The notes beneath the pieces were generated by a model. That model searched no databases. It had not been told where the DNA came from and was given only the letters and a program-made list of their open reading frames with translations. Positions 1-8,920 of a stretch of DNA of 64,000 bases are shown here, piece after piece; position 1 is the stretch's first letter; the number at the start of each line of letters is the position of its first letter. The stretch is from Pseudomonadota bacterium (GTDB lineage: Bacteria > Desulfobacterota > Binatia > Binatales > Binataceae), in assembly GCA_021324855.1 (NCBI GenBank), contig JAJPIG010000021.1, positions 62,001 to 126,000 on the forward strand. Reading direction: 5' to 3'. The translations under genes were made by a program, and so were the position numbers.

Positions 1-1
1 G

Positions 2-244
2 CTCCGGCCGGTGCTGATGACTGCGCTGGCGATGATCCTCGGGATGCTACCGATGGCGTTTGCGCTCGGTACCGGGGCCGAGCAGAACGAACCGCTCGGC
101 CGGGCCGTGATCGGCGGGTTGATTGTCGCCACGCTGATGACGCTGTTCGTGGTGCCTGCGGCCTATTCAATCCTGAGCCGCGATGTGATCGGGAAGCATC
201 AACGCGATGCGGAGATTGAGGCGATTACGCTCCCCGGAGCGTAG
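2..244 (+). CDS. RND efflux transporter permease, C-terminal end (5' truncated by window)
   Basis: Only the last 80 residues are present; the reading frame is open from base 2 and ends at a TAG at 242-244. The visible sequence RPVLMTALAMILGMLPMA followed by a hydrophobic stretch ending in TLFVVPAAYSIL is typical of the last transmembrane helices of RND (AcrB/CusA/HAE1-type) inner-membrane pumps, where this region lies just before the cytoplasmic C-terminus. The adaptor gene follows after 11 bases, so the two are very likely co-transcribed, although permease-before-adaptor is the less common order. The substrate cannot be deduced from this fragment. Confidence in the family is high, in the substrate nil. 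Confidence 0.85.
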   Translation, partial: LRPVLMTALAMILGMLPMAFALGTGAEQNEPLGRAVIGGLIVATLMTLFVVPAAYSILSRDVIGKHQRDAEIEAITLPGA

Positions 245-255
245 CGAGTTCAGCA

Positions 256-1404
256 TTGAACGAGCATCAAGAAGAAACTGGAGTGTCTGTGGGCAAGCCG
301 CCGGGTCGGCTGTTCTTCGCCGGCTGGGTGTTGGCGATCTTGGTGGTGGTGGCGCTTACGGCGGGCCTCGTGATGGCGCGCGAGCTTTGGATCGGCCGTC
401 AGACCAATGAGCTCAAACAGGCGCTGGCGCGCGGGCGGCGCGTGCTCGTGATCAAGGCGATGGAAGCGCCGCCGCTCCGCACGATCGAGCTGCCGGGCAA
501 CACTCGCGGCTTTATCGAGACCCCGGTCTACGCGAAAATCTCGGGTTATCTCACATCGATCTCGGTCGACAAGGGCGATCGAGTCAAGCGCGGGCAGGTG
601 ATCGCGCGGCTGGAGTCGCGCGAGCTTGACCAGGAGGTCGCCGACACGCGCGCCAAGTACCAGATCGCGCAACTGACGGATCATCGAAATCAACTCCTCA
701 GACGCGAGAACGTGGTCGCCCAACAGACGGCCGACGAAGCCCACGCCGCGATGCTTTCGGCGCAGGCTGCGCTCCGGCAGTTGATCGCCATGCAGCAGTA
801 CAAGCTGATCGTCGCGCCGTTCGACGGCATGATTACGGCGCGCTACGCCGATCCCGGCACGCTCATCCCGCAAACCACGACGCCCGCCAGCGGCGCTACG
901 CCGATCGTCTCGATGGCGACGCTGAAGCCGATGCGGGTTTACGCCGACGTGCCGCAAAGCGATGCGCCGTTCATTCATGACGGCGACCCGGCGGTCGTCA
1001 CCGTCCGCGAGTTTCCGCAGCACGATTTCAGCGGCAAGGTCACGCGGCATCCCGATGCCCTCAATCCTGCGTCGCGCACGATGCTGGTCGAAGTCGATCT
1101 GCCGAATGACGATCTGCTGCTCTATCCAGGGATGTATGCGCGGGTGAAATTTACGATCGGAATGCCGGCCGGCGTGCCGCGTGTGCCCGACGATGCGCTC
1201 GTTTTCCGCGACGGTAAGGTTTTCGTACCGGTCATTCGCAACAATCTGCTGAAGTTGGCCGAGGTGACGCTCGGTTACGATGACGGCCAGACGGTGGAGA
1301 TTCGCCGCGGGGTCAACACCGGCGACTTGGTCGCGATCGACGTCGGACAGGCGGCGCGCGACGGCGAAGCCGTCCAGCCGGTCCTGCGCCAGCCGGGCAG
1401 TTAG
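256..1404 (+). CDS. RND efflux periplasmic adaptor subunit (HlyD/AcrA family)
   Basis: This 382-residue membrane-fusion protein should link the upstream RND permease to an outer-membrane channel. There is one N-terminal transmembrane anchor at about residues 19-41 and no lipobox cysteine. The split biotinyl-lipoyl-like domain begins near residue 88 (AKISGYLTSISVDKGDRVKRG) and is followed by an alpha-helical hairpin and the beta-barrel segment. The proposed TTG start at 256 sits 11 bases after the permease stop; GTG codons near 283-289 are alternative starts. No TolC-like outer-membrane factor follows, so the channel is probably encoded elsewhere. Family assignment is firm. Confidence 0.88.
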   Translation: MNEHQEETGVSVGKPPGRLFFAGWVLAILVVVALTAGLVMARELWIGRQTNELKQALARGRRVLVIKAMEAPPLRTIELPGNTRGFIETPVYAKISGYLTSISVDKGDRVKRGQVIARLESRELDQEVADTRAKYQIAQLTDHRNQLLRRENVVAQQTADEAHAAMLSAQAALRQLIAMQQYKLIVAPFDGMITARYADPGTLIPQTTTPASGATPIVSMATLKPMRVYADVPQSDAPFIHDGDPAVVTVREFPQHDFSGKVTRHPDALNPASRTMLVEVDLPNDDLLLYPGMYARVKFTIGMPAGVPRVPDDALVFRDGKVFVPVIRNNLLKLAEVTLGYDDGQTVEIRRGVNTGDLVAIDVGQAARDGEAVQPVLRQPGS

Positions 1405-1489
1405 CGCTGCCGAGGAGGCTCGAAGCATAAATTTGCTTGCCGGGCAGTGAAGACCTCGCTTATAACGGGGTCGGAGTCCCGGGCGAGCC

Positions 1490-3150
1490 ATGGCGTACCG
1501 TAATCCGCTCTACGATCTTGACCTCGCACGCAACGCCGCGAATTTCGAACCACTCACACCGACCAGCTTTCTGACCCGAACCGCAGCGGTCTTTCCCGAT
1601 CGCGTCGCCGTAGTCTACGAGGATCAGCGCTTCACCTGGCGCGAGTTCGAGCGCCGATGCCGCCGGCTGGCGAGCGCGCTCAAACGCCGCGGTATCGGGA
1701 CAGGCGACACCGTCGCGATGATCGCCTCGAACACGCCGCACATCCTGGAGGGTCATTTCGGACCAGCGATGATCGGCGCAGTGCTCAACGCGATCAATGT
1801 CCGTCTCGACGCCGACACGATCGCCTACATCCTGGAGCACGGCGAAGCGAAACTGCTGATCACTGATCGCCAGTATTCACCCGAGGTGAAGAAAGCCCTG
1901 GGCGCGATGAAATCACCGCCGCCCGTCGTCGATATCGATGATCCGCATGCGACCGGCGGTGAAGCACTCGGCCAATGCGATTACGAGGCATTGCTCGAAG
2001 AGGGCGATCCCGAGTTTCATTTCGCGTCGCCCGACGACGAATTCGACGCGATTACGCTGAACTACACTTCGGGCACCACCAGCCGCCCAAAGGGCGTCGT
2101 CTCAAGCCATCGCGCCGCCTATCTGAACGCGCTCGGCGGTGTCGTACTCGCCCGGATGACGACGCATCCGGTTTTTCTCTGGACGCTGCCGATGTTCCAT
2201 GCGAACGGCTGGTGCTTTCCATGGACCGTGACGCTGCTCGCCGGTACGCATATCTGCTTGCGCGCGTCGAACCGGCGAACATCTTTCGCGCGCTTGTCGA
2301 GCATCGCGTAACCCACTTTTGCGGCGCGCCGGTCGTGCTGAACATGCTGATCAATTCCCGCGAAAGCGATCGGCGTCCGCTGCCCGGCCGGTTGATCTGC
2401 GTTACTGCCGGTTCAGCGCCGCCTGCAGCAGTGCTGGCTGCGATGGAGCAGATGGGCTTCGAGGTCATCCACGGTTACGGCCTGACGGAGACGTTCGGTG
2501 CGGTGGTGGTTTCGCAATGGCACGAAGAATGGGACGGCCGTGAACTCCCGGTTCGGGCGCGGCTCAAGGCGCGGCAAGGCGTTACCACTGTAGTCGAGGC
2601 CGGAGCAGATGTATTCGATCCCGCGACGGACACCCCGGTGCCGCGCGACGGAACGACAGTTGGGGAAATCGTGTTGCGCGGCAACGTGATGATGAAGGGC
2701 TATCTCAAAAACCCCGAGGCAACTGCTGAAGCGTTTCGCAGCGGATGGTTCCATACCGGCGACCTCGGCGTGATGCATCCGGATGGCTATCTCGAAGTAA
2801 CCGACCGCGCCAAGGACATCGTGATCTCCGGCGGCGAGAACATCTCGAGCCTAGAGGTCGAGGGCGTTCTGTTCACTCATCCTGCGGTGCTCGAAGCGGC
2901 GGTCGTGGCGCGCCCTGATCCGAAATGGGGCGAGACGCCATGCGCCTTTGTCGCACTCAAGCCGGGCGCGAATGCGGGCGCCGACGAGTTGATCGCGTTT
3001 TGCCGAGCGCGCCTCGCGGGTTTCAAAGTCCCGCACACGATCGTCTTCGGCGAGCTGCCCAAAACCGCAACCGGCAAGGTACAGAAGTTCATCCTGCGCG
3101 AGCGTGCGCGCCAGCTCGCGACTGGATCGGCGAAAGATGCCGGCGAATGA
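1490..3150 (+). pseudogene. AMP-binding acyl-CoA synthetase with one frameshift
   Basis: Two open frames together encode one long-chain/medium-chain acyl-CoA synthetase of about 553 residues. The 5' part (from ATG 1490) carries the P-loop YTSGTTSRPKG at residues 192-202. The 3' part carries GYGLTE, the hinge stretch GWFHTGDLGV and the C-terminal catalytic-lysine motif PKTATGKVQK. They are joined by a one-base loss at about 2261-2266: the first frame reads TGCTTGCGCGCG and the second resumes at GTCGAACCG, where homologues would read C-L-R-R-V-E-P. Without the shift the enzyme would make acyl-CoA thioesters using ATP. The next gene is a CoA-transferase pair, consistent with acyl-CoA catabolism. 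It may be a real pseudogene or a consensus error in a GC-rich GCGCGC run. Confidence 0.85.
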
Positions 3151-3188
3151 AGCGGCGCCATCAGCAAAGCGAAAACGAGGTAGGGAGA

Positions 3189-4109
3189 ATGGCCGAAAGA
3201 AAAAAGCGCAGGGAAGTAGTTACTTCAATTGCGGAGGCTGCCGCCCAGATCAAGGACGGGATGACGATCGGGCTTGGCGGCTTCGGCTCGGACAACCATC
3301 CGATGGCGATCACGCGCGAGATCATCAAGCGCGGCGTTAAGAACCTCACCCTGGTTGGCGCCGCGACCGGCGGCCTCGACATCGATCTGATGATCGGCGC
3401 GGGATGCGTGCGAAAGCTCGTTGCGCCGTATGTCGGGCAGGAAGCCCTCTGCCCGATCGGCCATAATCTGCGCAAGGCGGCCGAGAAGAAGGAAATCGAA
3501 ATTTGGGAGTGCAGCGAGTACACGCTCTATGCCGCATTGTTCGCCGGCGCGGCGGGTCAGGATTTCACCGCGTGGCGCGGCGGCATCGGCTCGAGCATCC
3601 CGGACCTCAATCCGGACATGAAGGTCTTCACCGATCCGATCGGCGGAAAGAAGCAATACCTCGCGATCCCCGCGCTTCGCACCGACTGGTCGATAATTCA
3701 CGTGGGCTGGTCCGATCCGTACGGCAACGGACAGCACTTCGGCGCGCCGTTCGGCGATCGATGGATCGCGCGGGCCGCCGATCGAATCATGCTTGTAGCC
3801 GAACGTGTGGTGCCGAACGCGCTGATTCGGAAAAATCCGTTCATGACCTCAGTGTCGTATGCCGATTGCGTGGTCGAAGCGCCCTATGGAAGTCATCCGT
3901 TCGCCGCGCACGGCTGCTATCGCGAGGATGTCGCCCATCTCCGTGAATATGTCGCGGCGAGCGAGGCGAACCGGAAAGGCGACGCGAAGACCTGGAACGC
4001 CTATCTCGACAAATACATTCGCGGACCGAAGGATCACATCGATTATCTCCAGCGCATCGGCCTCAGAAACCTGCTCGGCCTCTATACCGCGCCGATCGTC
4101 ACATGGTGA
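3189..4109 (+). CDS. Class I CoA-transferase family, alpha subunit (IpdA-like)
   Basis: The 306-residue protein has the glycine-rich CoA-transferase start GLGGFG at residues 28-33 and the later GIGSSIPDLN and AIPALRTDW segments typical of the IpdA/CoA-transferase I alpha family. Glu107 and Glu110 in ECSEYTL lie near where I recall the IpdA catalytic glutamate; this needs an alignment. ATG 3189 is preferred because AGGTAGGGA precedes it; an upstream ATG at 3147 overlaps the synthetase stop and would add 14 residues. The beta subunit follows after 16 bases. In actinobacteria IpdAB opens a steroid-derived ring CoA ester; other members move CoA between acids, so the substrate here is unknown. Confidence 0.82.
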   Translation: MAERKKRREVVTSIAEAAAQIKDGMTIGLGGFGSDNHPMAITREIIKRGVKNLTLVGAATGGLDIDLMIGAGCVRKLVAPYVGQEALCPIGHNLRKAAEKKEIEIWECSEYTLYAALFAGAAGQDFTAWRGGIGSSIPDLNPDMKVFTDPIGGKKQYLAIPALRTDWSIIHVGWSDPYGNGQHFGAPFGDRWIARAADRIMLVAERVVPNALIRKNPFMTSVSYADCVVEAPYGSHPFAAHGCYREDVAHLREYVAASEANRKGDAKTWNAYLDKYIRGPKDHIDYLQRIGLRNLLGLYTAPIVTW

Positions 4110-4125
4110 GCGAAAGGAAACTGTG

Positions 4126-4959
4126 ATGAGCGATTACACATGGAAGGAAATGATGGCGGTGTTCTTTGCGCGCGAGATGCAGGATGGCGATCGCGTCACC
4201 TCGGGCGCCCATACCGAAATCTTCTTCGGCGCGACGATGCTCGCGCAGAAGACCCATGCGCCCAATCTCAAGCTGCAGCTCGGCGGCACCTGCTTTCTTT
4301 GCAACGTGACCGACATCGATATCGACGAGCTGCCGATTTCCTCGACCAGCTACAGCCTGCTCAAATACGCCGAGACCGTGCACGATCATCCGGAAACTTT
4401 TCTCTTCTACTGTCCGCCCGGCCGCGAGAAATACTATGAGGAGAACAGTCCCTACCAGAACACGAATCACTTCTGGTTCGCGGACAAGTTTTTCGTCGGC
4501 GGCATCCAGGCCGACAAGTACGGCAGCGCCAACCTGATCGGGATCGGCAAGCCCGGCGCGATGACTTTCCGCGGCCCCGGCAGCATCGGGATCAACGACA
4601 TTGCGAACTCGGTGCGCGATGTCTACGTCTTTCTCACCTCGCACGACAAGCGCCGGCTGGTCGAGAAGGTCGATTTCGTTTCCTTTCCCGGCCGCAAGCT
4701 CCATCGCGAGCATCAGTTGCTCGCCACCAGTCCCAAATGGATTGTGACGCCGCGCGCGATTTTCGATTTCGACACCGCGACCGACGAGGCGCGCCTCGCC
4801 GCGCTGTTCCCGGGCGCGACGGTCGATTGGGTTCGTCAGAATACGGGCTTCGAGGTGAAGACCGCGCCCAACGTCAAGGAGATCGAGCCGCCACGCAAAG
4901 ACGAGCTCGAAATCCTGCGCAACGAGATCGATCGCACCGGCGTGCTGCGCCAGCAATAA
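4126..4959 (+). CDS. Class I CoA-transferase family, beta subunit (IpdB-like)
   Basis: This 277-residue partner of the preceding alpha subunit starts at ATG 4126 after an AAGGAAA ribosome-binding site. It has the beta-subunit fold hallmarks SGAHTEIFFGATMLAQ near the N-terminus and the glycine-rich GPGSIGIND turn in the middle. The usual SENG active-site motif of succinyl-CoA:3-ketoacid CoA-transferases is not visible, which favours the IpdB-like branch over a classical 3-oxoacid transferase. The two subunits plus the broken upstream acyl-CoA synthetase look like one catabolic operon that ends just before tRNA-Arg. The specific substrate is not evident. Confidence 0.8.
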   Translation: MSDYTWKEMMAVFFAREMQDGDRVTSGAHTEIFFGATMLAQKTHAPNLKLQLGGTCFLCNVTDIDIDELPISSTSYSLLKYAETVHDHPETFLFYCPPGREKYYEENSPYQNTNHFWFADKFFVGGIQADKYGSANLIGIGKPGAMTFRGPGSIGINDIANSVRDVYVFLTSHDKRRLVEKVDFVSFPGRKLHREHQLLATSPKWIVTPRAIFDFDTATDEARLAALFPGATVDWVRQNTGFEVKTAPNVKEIEPPRKDELEILRNEIDRTGVLRQQ

Positions 4960-5076
4960 GGCGAAGGCGAGCAATGACGCGGCAAGCGTGAGGCGGTGCG
5001 CCAGCACACAGTGAGCTTCGGCGAAACGTCCGATTCCTGTGATTGGGAATTCCAGCTATGTTGGTCTTCCCGGTGC

Positions 5077-5153
5077 GCCCCCTTAGCTCAGATGGATAGA
5101 GCACAGGATTCCTAATCCTGGGGCCGTGGGTTCGAATCCCGCAGGGGGCGCCA
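5077..5153 (+). tRNA. tRNA-Arg(CCT)
   Basis: A full cloverleaf can be drawn: acceptor GCCCCCT/AGGGGGC, D-arm GCTC...GAGC, anticodon stem CAGGA/TCCTG with loop TTCCTAA (anticodon CCT), T-arm GTGGG/CCCGC with TTCGAAT, discriminator G at 5150 and an encoded CCA at 5151-5153. It reads AGG codons. A degenerate copy of its 3' end appears 30 bases further on (5181-5200). Confidence 0.95.
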
Positions 5154-5204
5154 ACGCCTATTCAATCGCGAGGCCGAGAATTCAAACCGCAGGGAGTGCC
5201 GACA

Positions 5205-5513
5205 ATGTCATCAGGAACCGATGATCGGATTCACGTAGTCACGCACGTCGATATCATGCCGAAGTACACGGAAGAGGGCGCCCGAGTCTTACGCGATCTC
5301 GCGGCGCAGAGCGCGCAACATCGCGGCGTCGTGCGTTTCGAGATCTGGCAGGAACCGCCGCGACCGAATCACTTCACGATCGTATCGGTGTGGGAAAATC
5401 AAAACGCGTTTAACGACTATCTCTCCGCCGAGTCGACCAGGTCGTTTCGCGAGAAGCTACAGCCGATGCTCGGCAGCCCCTTCGATGAACGGGTGCATCG
5501 GCTGCTGGTCTAA
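5205..5513 (+). CDS. Antibiotic biosynthesis monooxygenase (ABM) domain protein
   Basis: The 102-residue protein matches the small dimeric alpha/beta barrel of the ABM/quinol-monooxygenase-like family: HVVTHVDIMPKYTEEG at the start, RFEIWQEPPRPNHF in the middle and SVWENQNAFNDYLSAE near the end. Such proteins act as cofactor-free oxygenases or as small accessory enzymes; no substrate can be named. ATG 5205 is chosen because AGGGAG lies 8 bases upstream; a GTG at 5196 is in the same frame. It stands alone between tRNA-Arg and a convergent membrane-protein gene, and its ribosome-binding site lies within the tRNA-like repeat. Confidence 0.75.
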   Translation: MSSGTDDRIHVVTHVDIMPKYTEEGARVLRDLAAQSAQHRGVVRFEIWQEPPRPNHFTIVSVWENQNAFNDYLSAESTRSFREKLQPMLGSPFDERVHRLLV

Positions 5514-5546
5514 ACATTACCCATCGCGCAAAAGTCGCCGAGCCAT

Positions 5547-6752
5547 TCAGGTTGCCGATCCTGCCATCACTGCCGCCGATAACGCTCGCGACCTTCGAAC
5601 TCGAACGACTATGAGGCCGAAAAGCAAAAGTATCAGCCACGGTGCAAGTAAAAAGAGGTAAACGATTGGGACCAGCCACAACGCGGCAAGGGTTGTCTTC
5701 TCATACGGGAGAAATCCAGTTTCGAGACCCTCGTATCCGAGCCATGCGATTGGCAGCGCCAGCAGAGTGAGATCGTAATAGCCAAGGTATGGCGTTACGA
5801 TCAGTGTGCCGGTTGCCAGAGCCGCGGCTTTTACTCTGAACGAAACCGGCGCATACCAGATCCAAAGAACGATTCCTGTCACGAGCAACGAGACGACGGT
5901 CTGCGCTGCATCGGCGGTATGCAGCGGCAGGCCCGCGAATCTGAACTCAGCGAAAAGCGTCTGCTGCATGTTATATGGATTCGCGCCGGCGCCGAGGATC
6001 ATCCGGCTCGCGAGCGATGCCACTTGGAGGAAGCCGCGCCAGGAATCGATGCCGAATAAAATCAGAGCGATGGCGGCGAGGACTACGGCGCTGATGACGG
6101 CGGATAGCACCGCGCGCCATCGCCCATCCGCGACCAGCACGATCAACATCAGTAGCGCGAGCTGCGGTTTGTAGGTGAGCAAGCCGCAAAACGCACCTGC
6201 AAGCAGCGGAAATCTTTCGAGCGTCAGAAGGGCTGCGCCGAAAAGGGCGGTGCTCAAAAACGCGTTCTGGCCGCTGACTACGTTCATCCAGGCACCCGGA
6301 AAGGCCAGCGCCAGCCACATAACGCCATCCATGGGCGCTATTCTCCGAATCACCGCGAGATAGCCGCCGGCGGTAACCAGGATCCAGGCAACCAGGGACC
6401 AGGTGTAAGGGAGCAGGGCAAGCGGCAGGATCAAGAGGATGAAAGTCGGCGGGTAATCAAACAGATGAATCGAGAGCGGGCGACCACCGACTACGGACCG
6501 CTCCGCGGCGCCGTGCGCGGCAACATCGTAAGCTTGCGATGCGTGACCGGCGAGGCTCTGTGCCGAGGCGGCGTAAAAGTTAATGAAATCCGGACCGAGC
6601 GGCCTGCCCAGCGGATCGATCAGGCCATGACCCGTCGCCACCCAGCCGGCGAAGCTGAGCACGAACAGCGCCGCAATGAGTTTCGGATAAACGGTCAGGC
6701 GCCGCTGGTTCAGCCAACGGGCTTCACGCAGCCACTCAAGTGGCTTATTCAC
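5547..6752 (-). CDS. GT87/DUF2029-like integral membrane glycosyltransferase
   Basis: The 401-residue protein has around ten hydrophobic helices, with the first near residues 25-42, and a periplasmic loop with GPDFINFYAASAQSLAG followed by FDYPPTFILLILPLA. An acidic residue after the first helix and a YPP motif are typical of the polyprenol-phosphate-dependent GT87 (DUF2029) mannosyltransferase-like family. Family members add sugars to lipids or cell-envelope glycans on the outer face of the membrane; the acceptor is unknown here. The gene is monocistronic, converging on the ABM gene and divergent from the alpha/beta hydrolase across about 220 bases. The basic C-terminus lies in the cytoplasm. 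Confidence 0.75.
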   Translation of the reverse strand: MNKPLEWLREARWLNQRRLTVYPKLIAALFVLSFAGWVATGHGLIDPLGRPLGPDFINFYAASAQSLAGHASQAYDVAAHGAAERSVVGGRPLSIHLFDYPPTFILLILPLALLPYTWSLVAWILVTAGGYLAVIRRIAPMDGVMWLALAFPGAWMNVVSGQNAFLSTALFGAALLTLERFPLLAGAFCGLLTYKPQLALLMLIVLVADGRWRAVLSAVISAVVLAAIALILFGIDSWRGFLQVASLASRMILGAGANPYNMQQTLFAEFRFAGLPLHTADAAQTVVSLLVTGIVLWIWYAPVSFRVKAAALATGTLIVTPYLGYYDLTLLALPIAWLGYEGLETGFLPYEKTTLAALWLVPIVYLFLLAPWLILLLFGLIVVRVRRSRALSAAVMAGSAT

Positions 6753-6970
6753 GACCGGTTTGAAATTTGACGTTCAAAAGCGGCTCGGATTCGAAAAAAA
6801 CGCCACCCCTCATCCGTAACGTCAGGACGACATTACATGGGGCGCGCGCGGCAATTCAATTCGAGCCTTGACAGGTATCGCGGCTGGATTTATGAGAGTT
6901 CGGCACGACCAAACGTCCATCGGGCGCGTATCGCCTGGACGAGAATCCGACGCTCAACAATTGGGATGGT

Positions 6971-7750
6971 GTGAATTTGGAAACACTCAATGTGCGCGGA
7001 GTCGAATTGCAGTTTTTTCGTGGGGGCTCGGGAGCGCCGCTTTTGCTGCTCGATTCAGGGTTCAGCTTTCAGCATGATCTCGCCGCCCGGCTGGCGAAAA
7101 CTTTCAATGTGATCGCGCCGCTTCACCCGGGATTCGGCGGTTCGCGCCGTCCCGAGCATATCGATACGGTTGATGACCTCGCCTATCTCTATCTCGATCT
7201 TCTCGAGAGCTTCGATCTGCGCGGCGTGACAGTCGTCGGCGCTTCGCTGGGCGGATGGGTCGCGGCGGAAATGGCGGTGCGATGCAGCCATCGGCTGGCA
7301 AAGCTCGTGCTGGTGGATTCGTTGGGCATCAAGGTGAGCGATCGCGAAACCCCCGACATTGCCGATATCTTCGCGATCTACGAGGAAGAGCTGATGGCCT
7401 TGCTGTTCCGCGATCCACAAAAATTTAAAATCGATGCACGCGCGCTTTCCGAACAGGCGCTTGCATGCATGATCGAAGATCGCAGCGCCCATGCGCTCTA
7501 TATCTGGGAACCATACGCGCACAACCCAAAGCTCCTCGGCCGCCTCGGGCGCATCACGATCCCGACGCTCGTGATTTGGGGCGGGAACGACGGACTGGTG
7601 AAGCCCGATTACGGACGCAAGTTCGCCGCCGCGATTCCGAACGCCACGTTCACTACCGTCGCGCAGTGCGGCCATCTGCCGCAGGTTGAGCAGCCGGAAC
7701 GCCTGGTCGAGGAAATCGTGCGGTTTGCCGGAGATCGCAGGGCCAGCTAA
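6971..7750 (+). CDS. Alpha/beta-fold hydrolase
   Basis: The 259-residue protein carries the nucleophile elbow VVGASLGGWVAAE with Ser92, the acid in VIWGGNDGLVKPD and the histidine in QCGHLPQVEQPE, so the Ser-Asp-His triad is complete. The oxyanion-hole region is LLLDSGFSFQHD rather than the common HGxPG. Length and layout match meta-cleavage-product hydrolases and related C-C or ester hydrolases. The start is uncertain: GTG 6971 is used, TTG 6977 is possible. An LLM flavoprotein follows after 14 bases, probably in the same transcript. Confidence 0.82.
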   Translation: MNLETLNVRGVELQFFRGGSGAPLLLLDSGFSFQHDLAARLAKTFNVIAPLHPGFGGSRRPEHIDTVDDLAYLYLDLLESFDLRGVTVVGASLGGWVAAEMAVRCSHRLAKLVLVDSLGIKVSDRETPDIADIFAIYEEELMALLFRDPQKFKIDARALSEQALACMIEDRSAHALYIWEPYAHNPKLLGRLGRITIPTLVIWGGNDGLVKPDYGRKFAAAIPNATFTTVAQCGHLPQVEQPERLVEEIVRFAGDRRAS

Positions 7751-7764
7751 CCTCGGTTGCAACG

Positions 7765-8889
7765 ATGAAAGCTTACTTTTTCAGCGAGTGCGCCTATCCC
7801 TATTTGCCGGCCGAATACGATTCGATCCGGGTGAAGCTGCCGAACCGGATTTACGATCCGGAGAAGGGCGCGCAACTTTTTCACGACTACATCGACGAGT
7901 GGGTCGCGGCCGACGAGCTCGGGCTCGACCTGATGCTGAACGAGCATCATCAGACCGCGACGTGCATGAACTCCGCCGTACCGCTGACGGCGGCTATCCT
8001 GGCGCGGGTCACCAAACGCGGCCGCATCCTGATCCTCGGCAATCCGATCGCGAACCGGCGCGAACCGATCCGCGTCGCGGAGGAGATGTCGATCATCGAT
8101 TGCATCTCGCACGGCCGCCTCGACGCCGGTTTCGTCCGCGGCGTGCCCTACGAAATTTCCGCGATGAACAGCCGCCCGGTCGATATGCAGGAGCGCTTCT
8201 GGGAGGCATTTGATCTGATCGTCAAGGCGTGGCAGACGCATGACGGTCCGTTCTACTGGGAGGGTAAATATTTCAGGCATCGCCAGGTAAACATCTGGCC
8301 GCGCCCGCTCCAGCAGCCGCATCCGCCGATCTGGATTACCAGCACCAGTCCGGAAGGCGCGCCGAAAGTCGCCGAACGCGGACACGTGGTGGCGACGTTC
8401 CTGACGGGCTTCGATGCGACGCGGCCGGTTTTCGACGCGTATCGCCGCCGCCGTGCGGAACTCGGGCAGGACACGCCCCTCGATCGATTGGCGTACGCGG
8501 CGCTGATCTACACGGGCGATAACGATGCGAAGGCGGTTGCGGTCGGCGAGAAACTGCTCTGGTACCTGAATTCGAACCGCGTGCCGATGCAGTTCGTCAA
8601 TCCGCCGGGATATCACTCAACGGCGACCGTGATGAAGATTATGCGCGGCGCAGGTCCGTTCGCCGCCTTCGGCCGCAACACCACGGCGGACATGGAACTG
8701 CAGAAGGGAGTGCTGTTCGCCGGCAATCCGGACACGGTCTACAAGCAGATCAAGGCGCTGTACGATCACGTCGGCGGGTTCGGGAATCTGCTGATGATGG
8801 GACAGGCGGGGTTCGTCACGCCCGACGAGACCATCAAGGGGCTCGAACTCTTCTCGCGCGAGGTCTATCCGCGGCTCAAGGAGCTGTAG
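7765..8889 (+). CDS. LLM class flavin-dependent oxidoreductase
   Basis: The 374-residue protein has the luciferase-like monooxygenase barrel: N-terminal MKAYFFSECAYPYLP, ELGLDLMLNEHHQTAT, then LGNPIANRREPIRVAEEM and GRLDAGFVRGVP, all typical of bacterial-luciferase-like enzymes using FMNH2 or F420. The central stretch WPRPLQQPHPPIWITSTSPEG is a strong family marker. It follows the alpha/beta hydrolase after 14 bases, suggesting a two-gene catabolic unit. The substrate and flavin type cannot be deduced. A second LLM gene of different sequence lies at 36321-37358. Confidence 0.88.
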   Translation: MKAYFFSECAYPYLPAEYDSIRVKLPNRIYDPEKGAQLFHDYIDEWVAADELGLDLMLNEHHQTATCMNSAVPLTAAILARVTKRGRILILGNPIANRREPIRVAEEMSIIDCISHGRLDAGFVRGVPYEISAMNSRPVDMQERFWEAFDLIVKAWQTHDGPFYWEGKYFRHRQVNIWPRPLQQPHPPIWITSTSPEGAPKVAERGHVVATFLTGFDATRPVFDAYRRRRAELGQDTPLDRLAYAALIYTGDNDAKAVAVGEKLLWYLNSNRVPMQFVNPPGYHSTATVMKIMRGAGPFAAFGRNTTADMELQKGVLFAGNPDTVYKQIKALYDHVGGFGNLLMMGQAGFVTPDETIKGLELFSREVYPRLKEL

Positions 8890-8920
8890 GCGCGGGCAGG
8901 ATTCTCAAGTCCGGCGGGAC

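Noticed and set aside
250-1491. Antisense open frame of 413 codons over the RND adaptor.
   Set aside because: Composition is typical of a GC shadow and the sense strand clearly encodes an HlyD-family protein.
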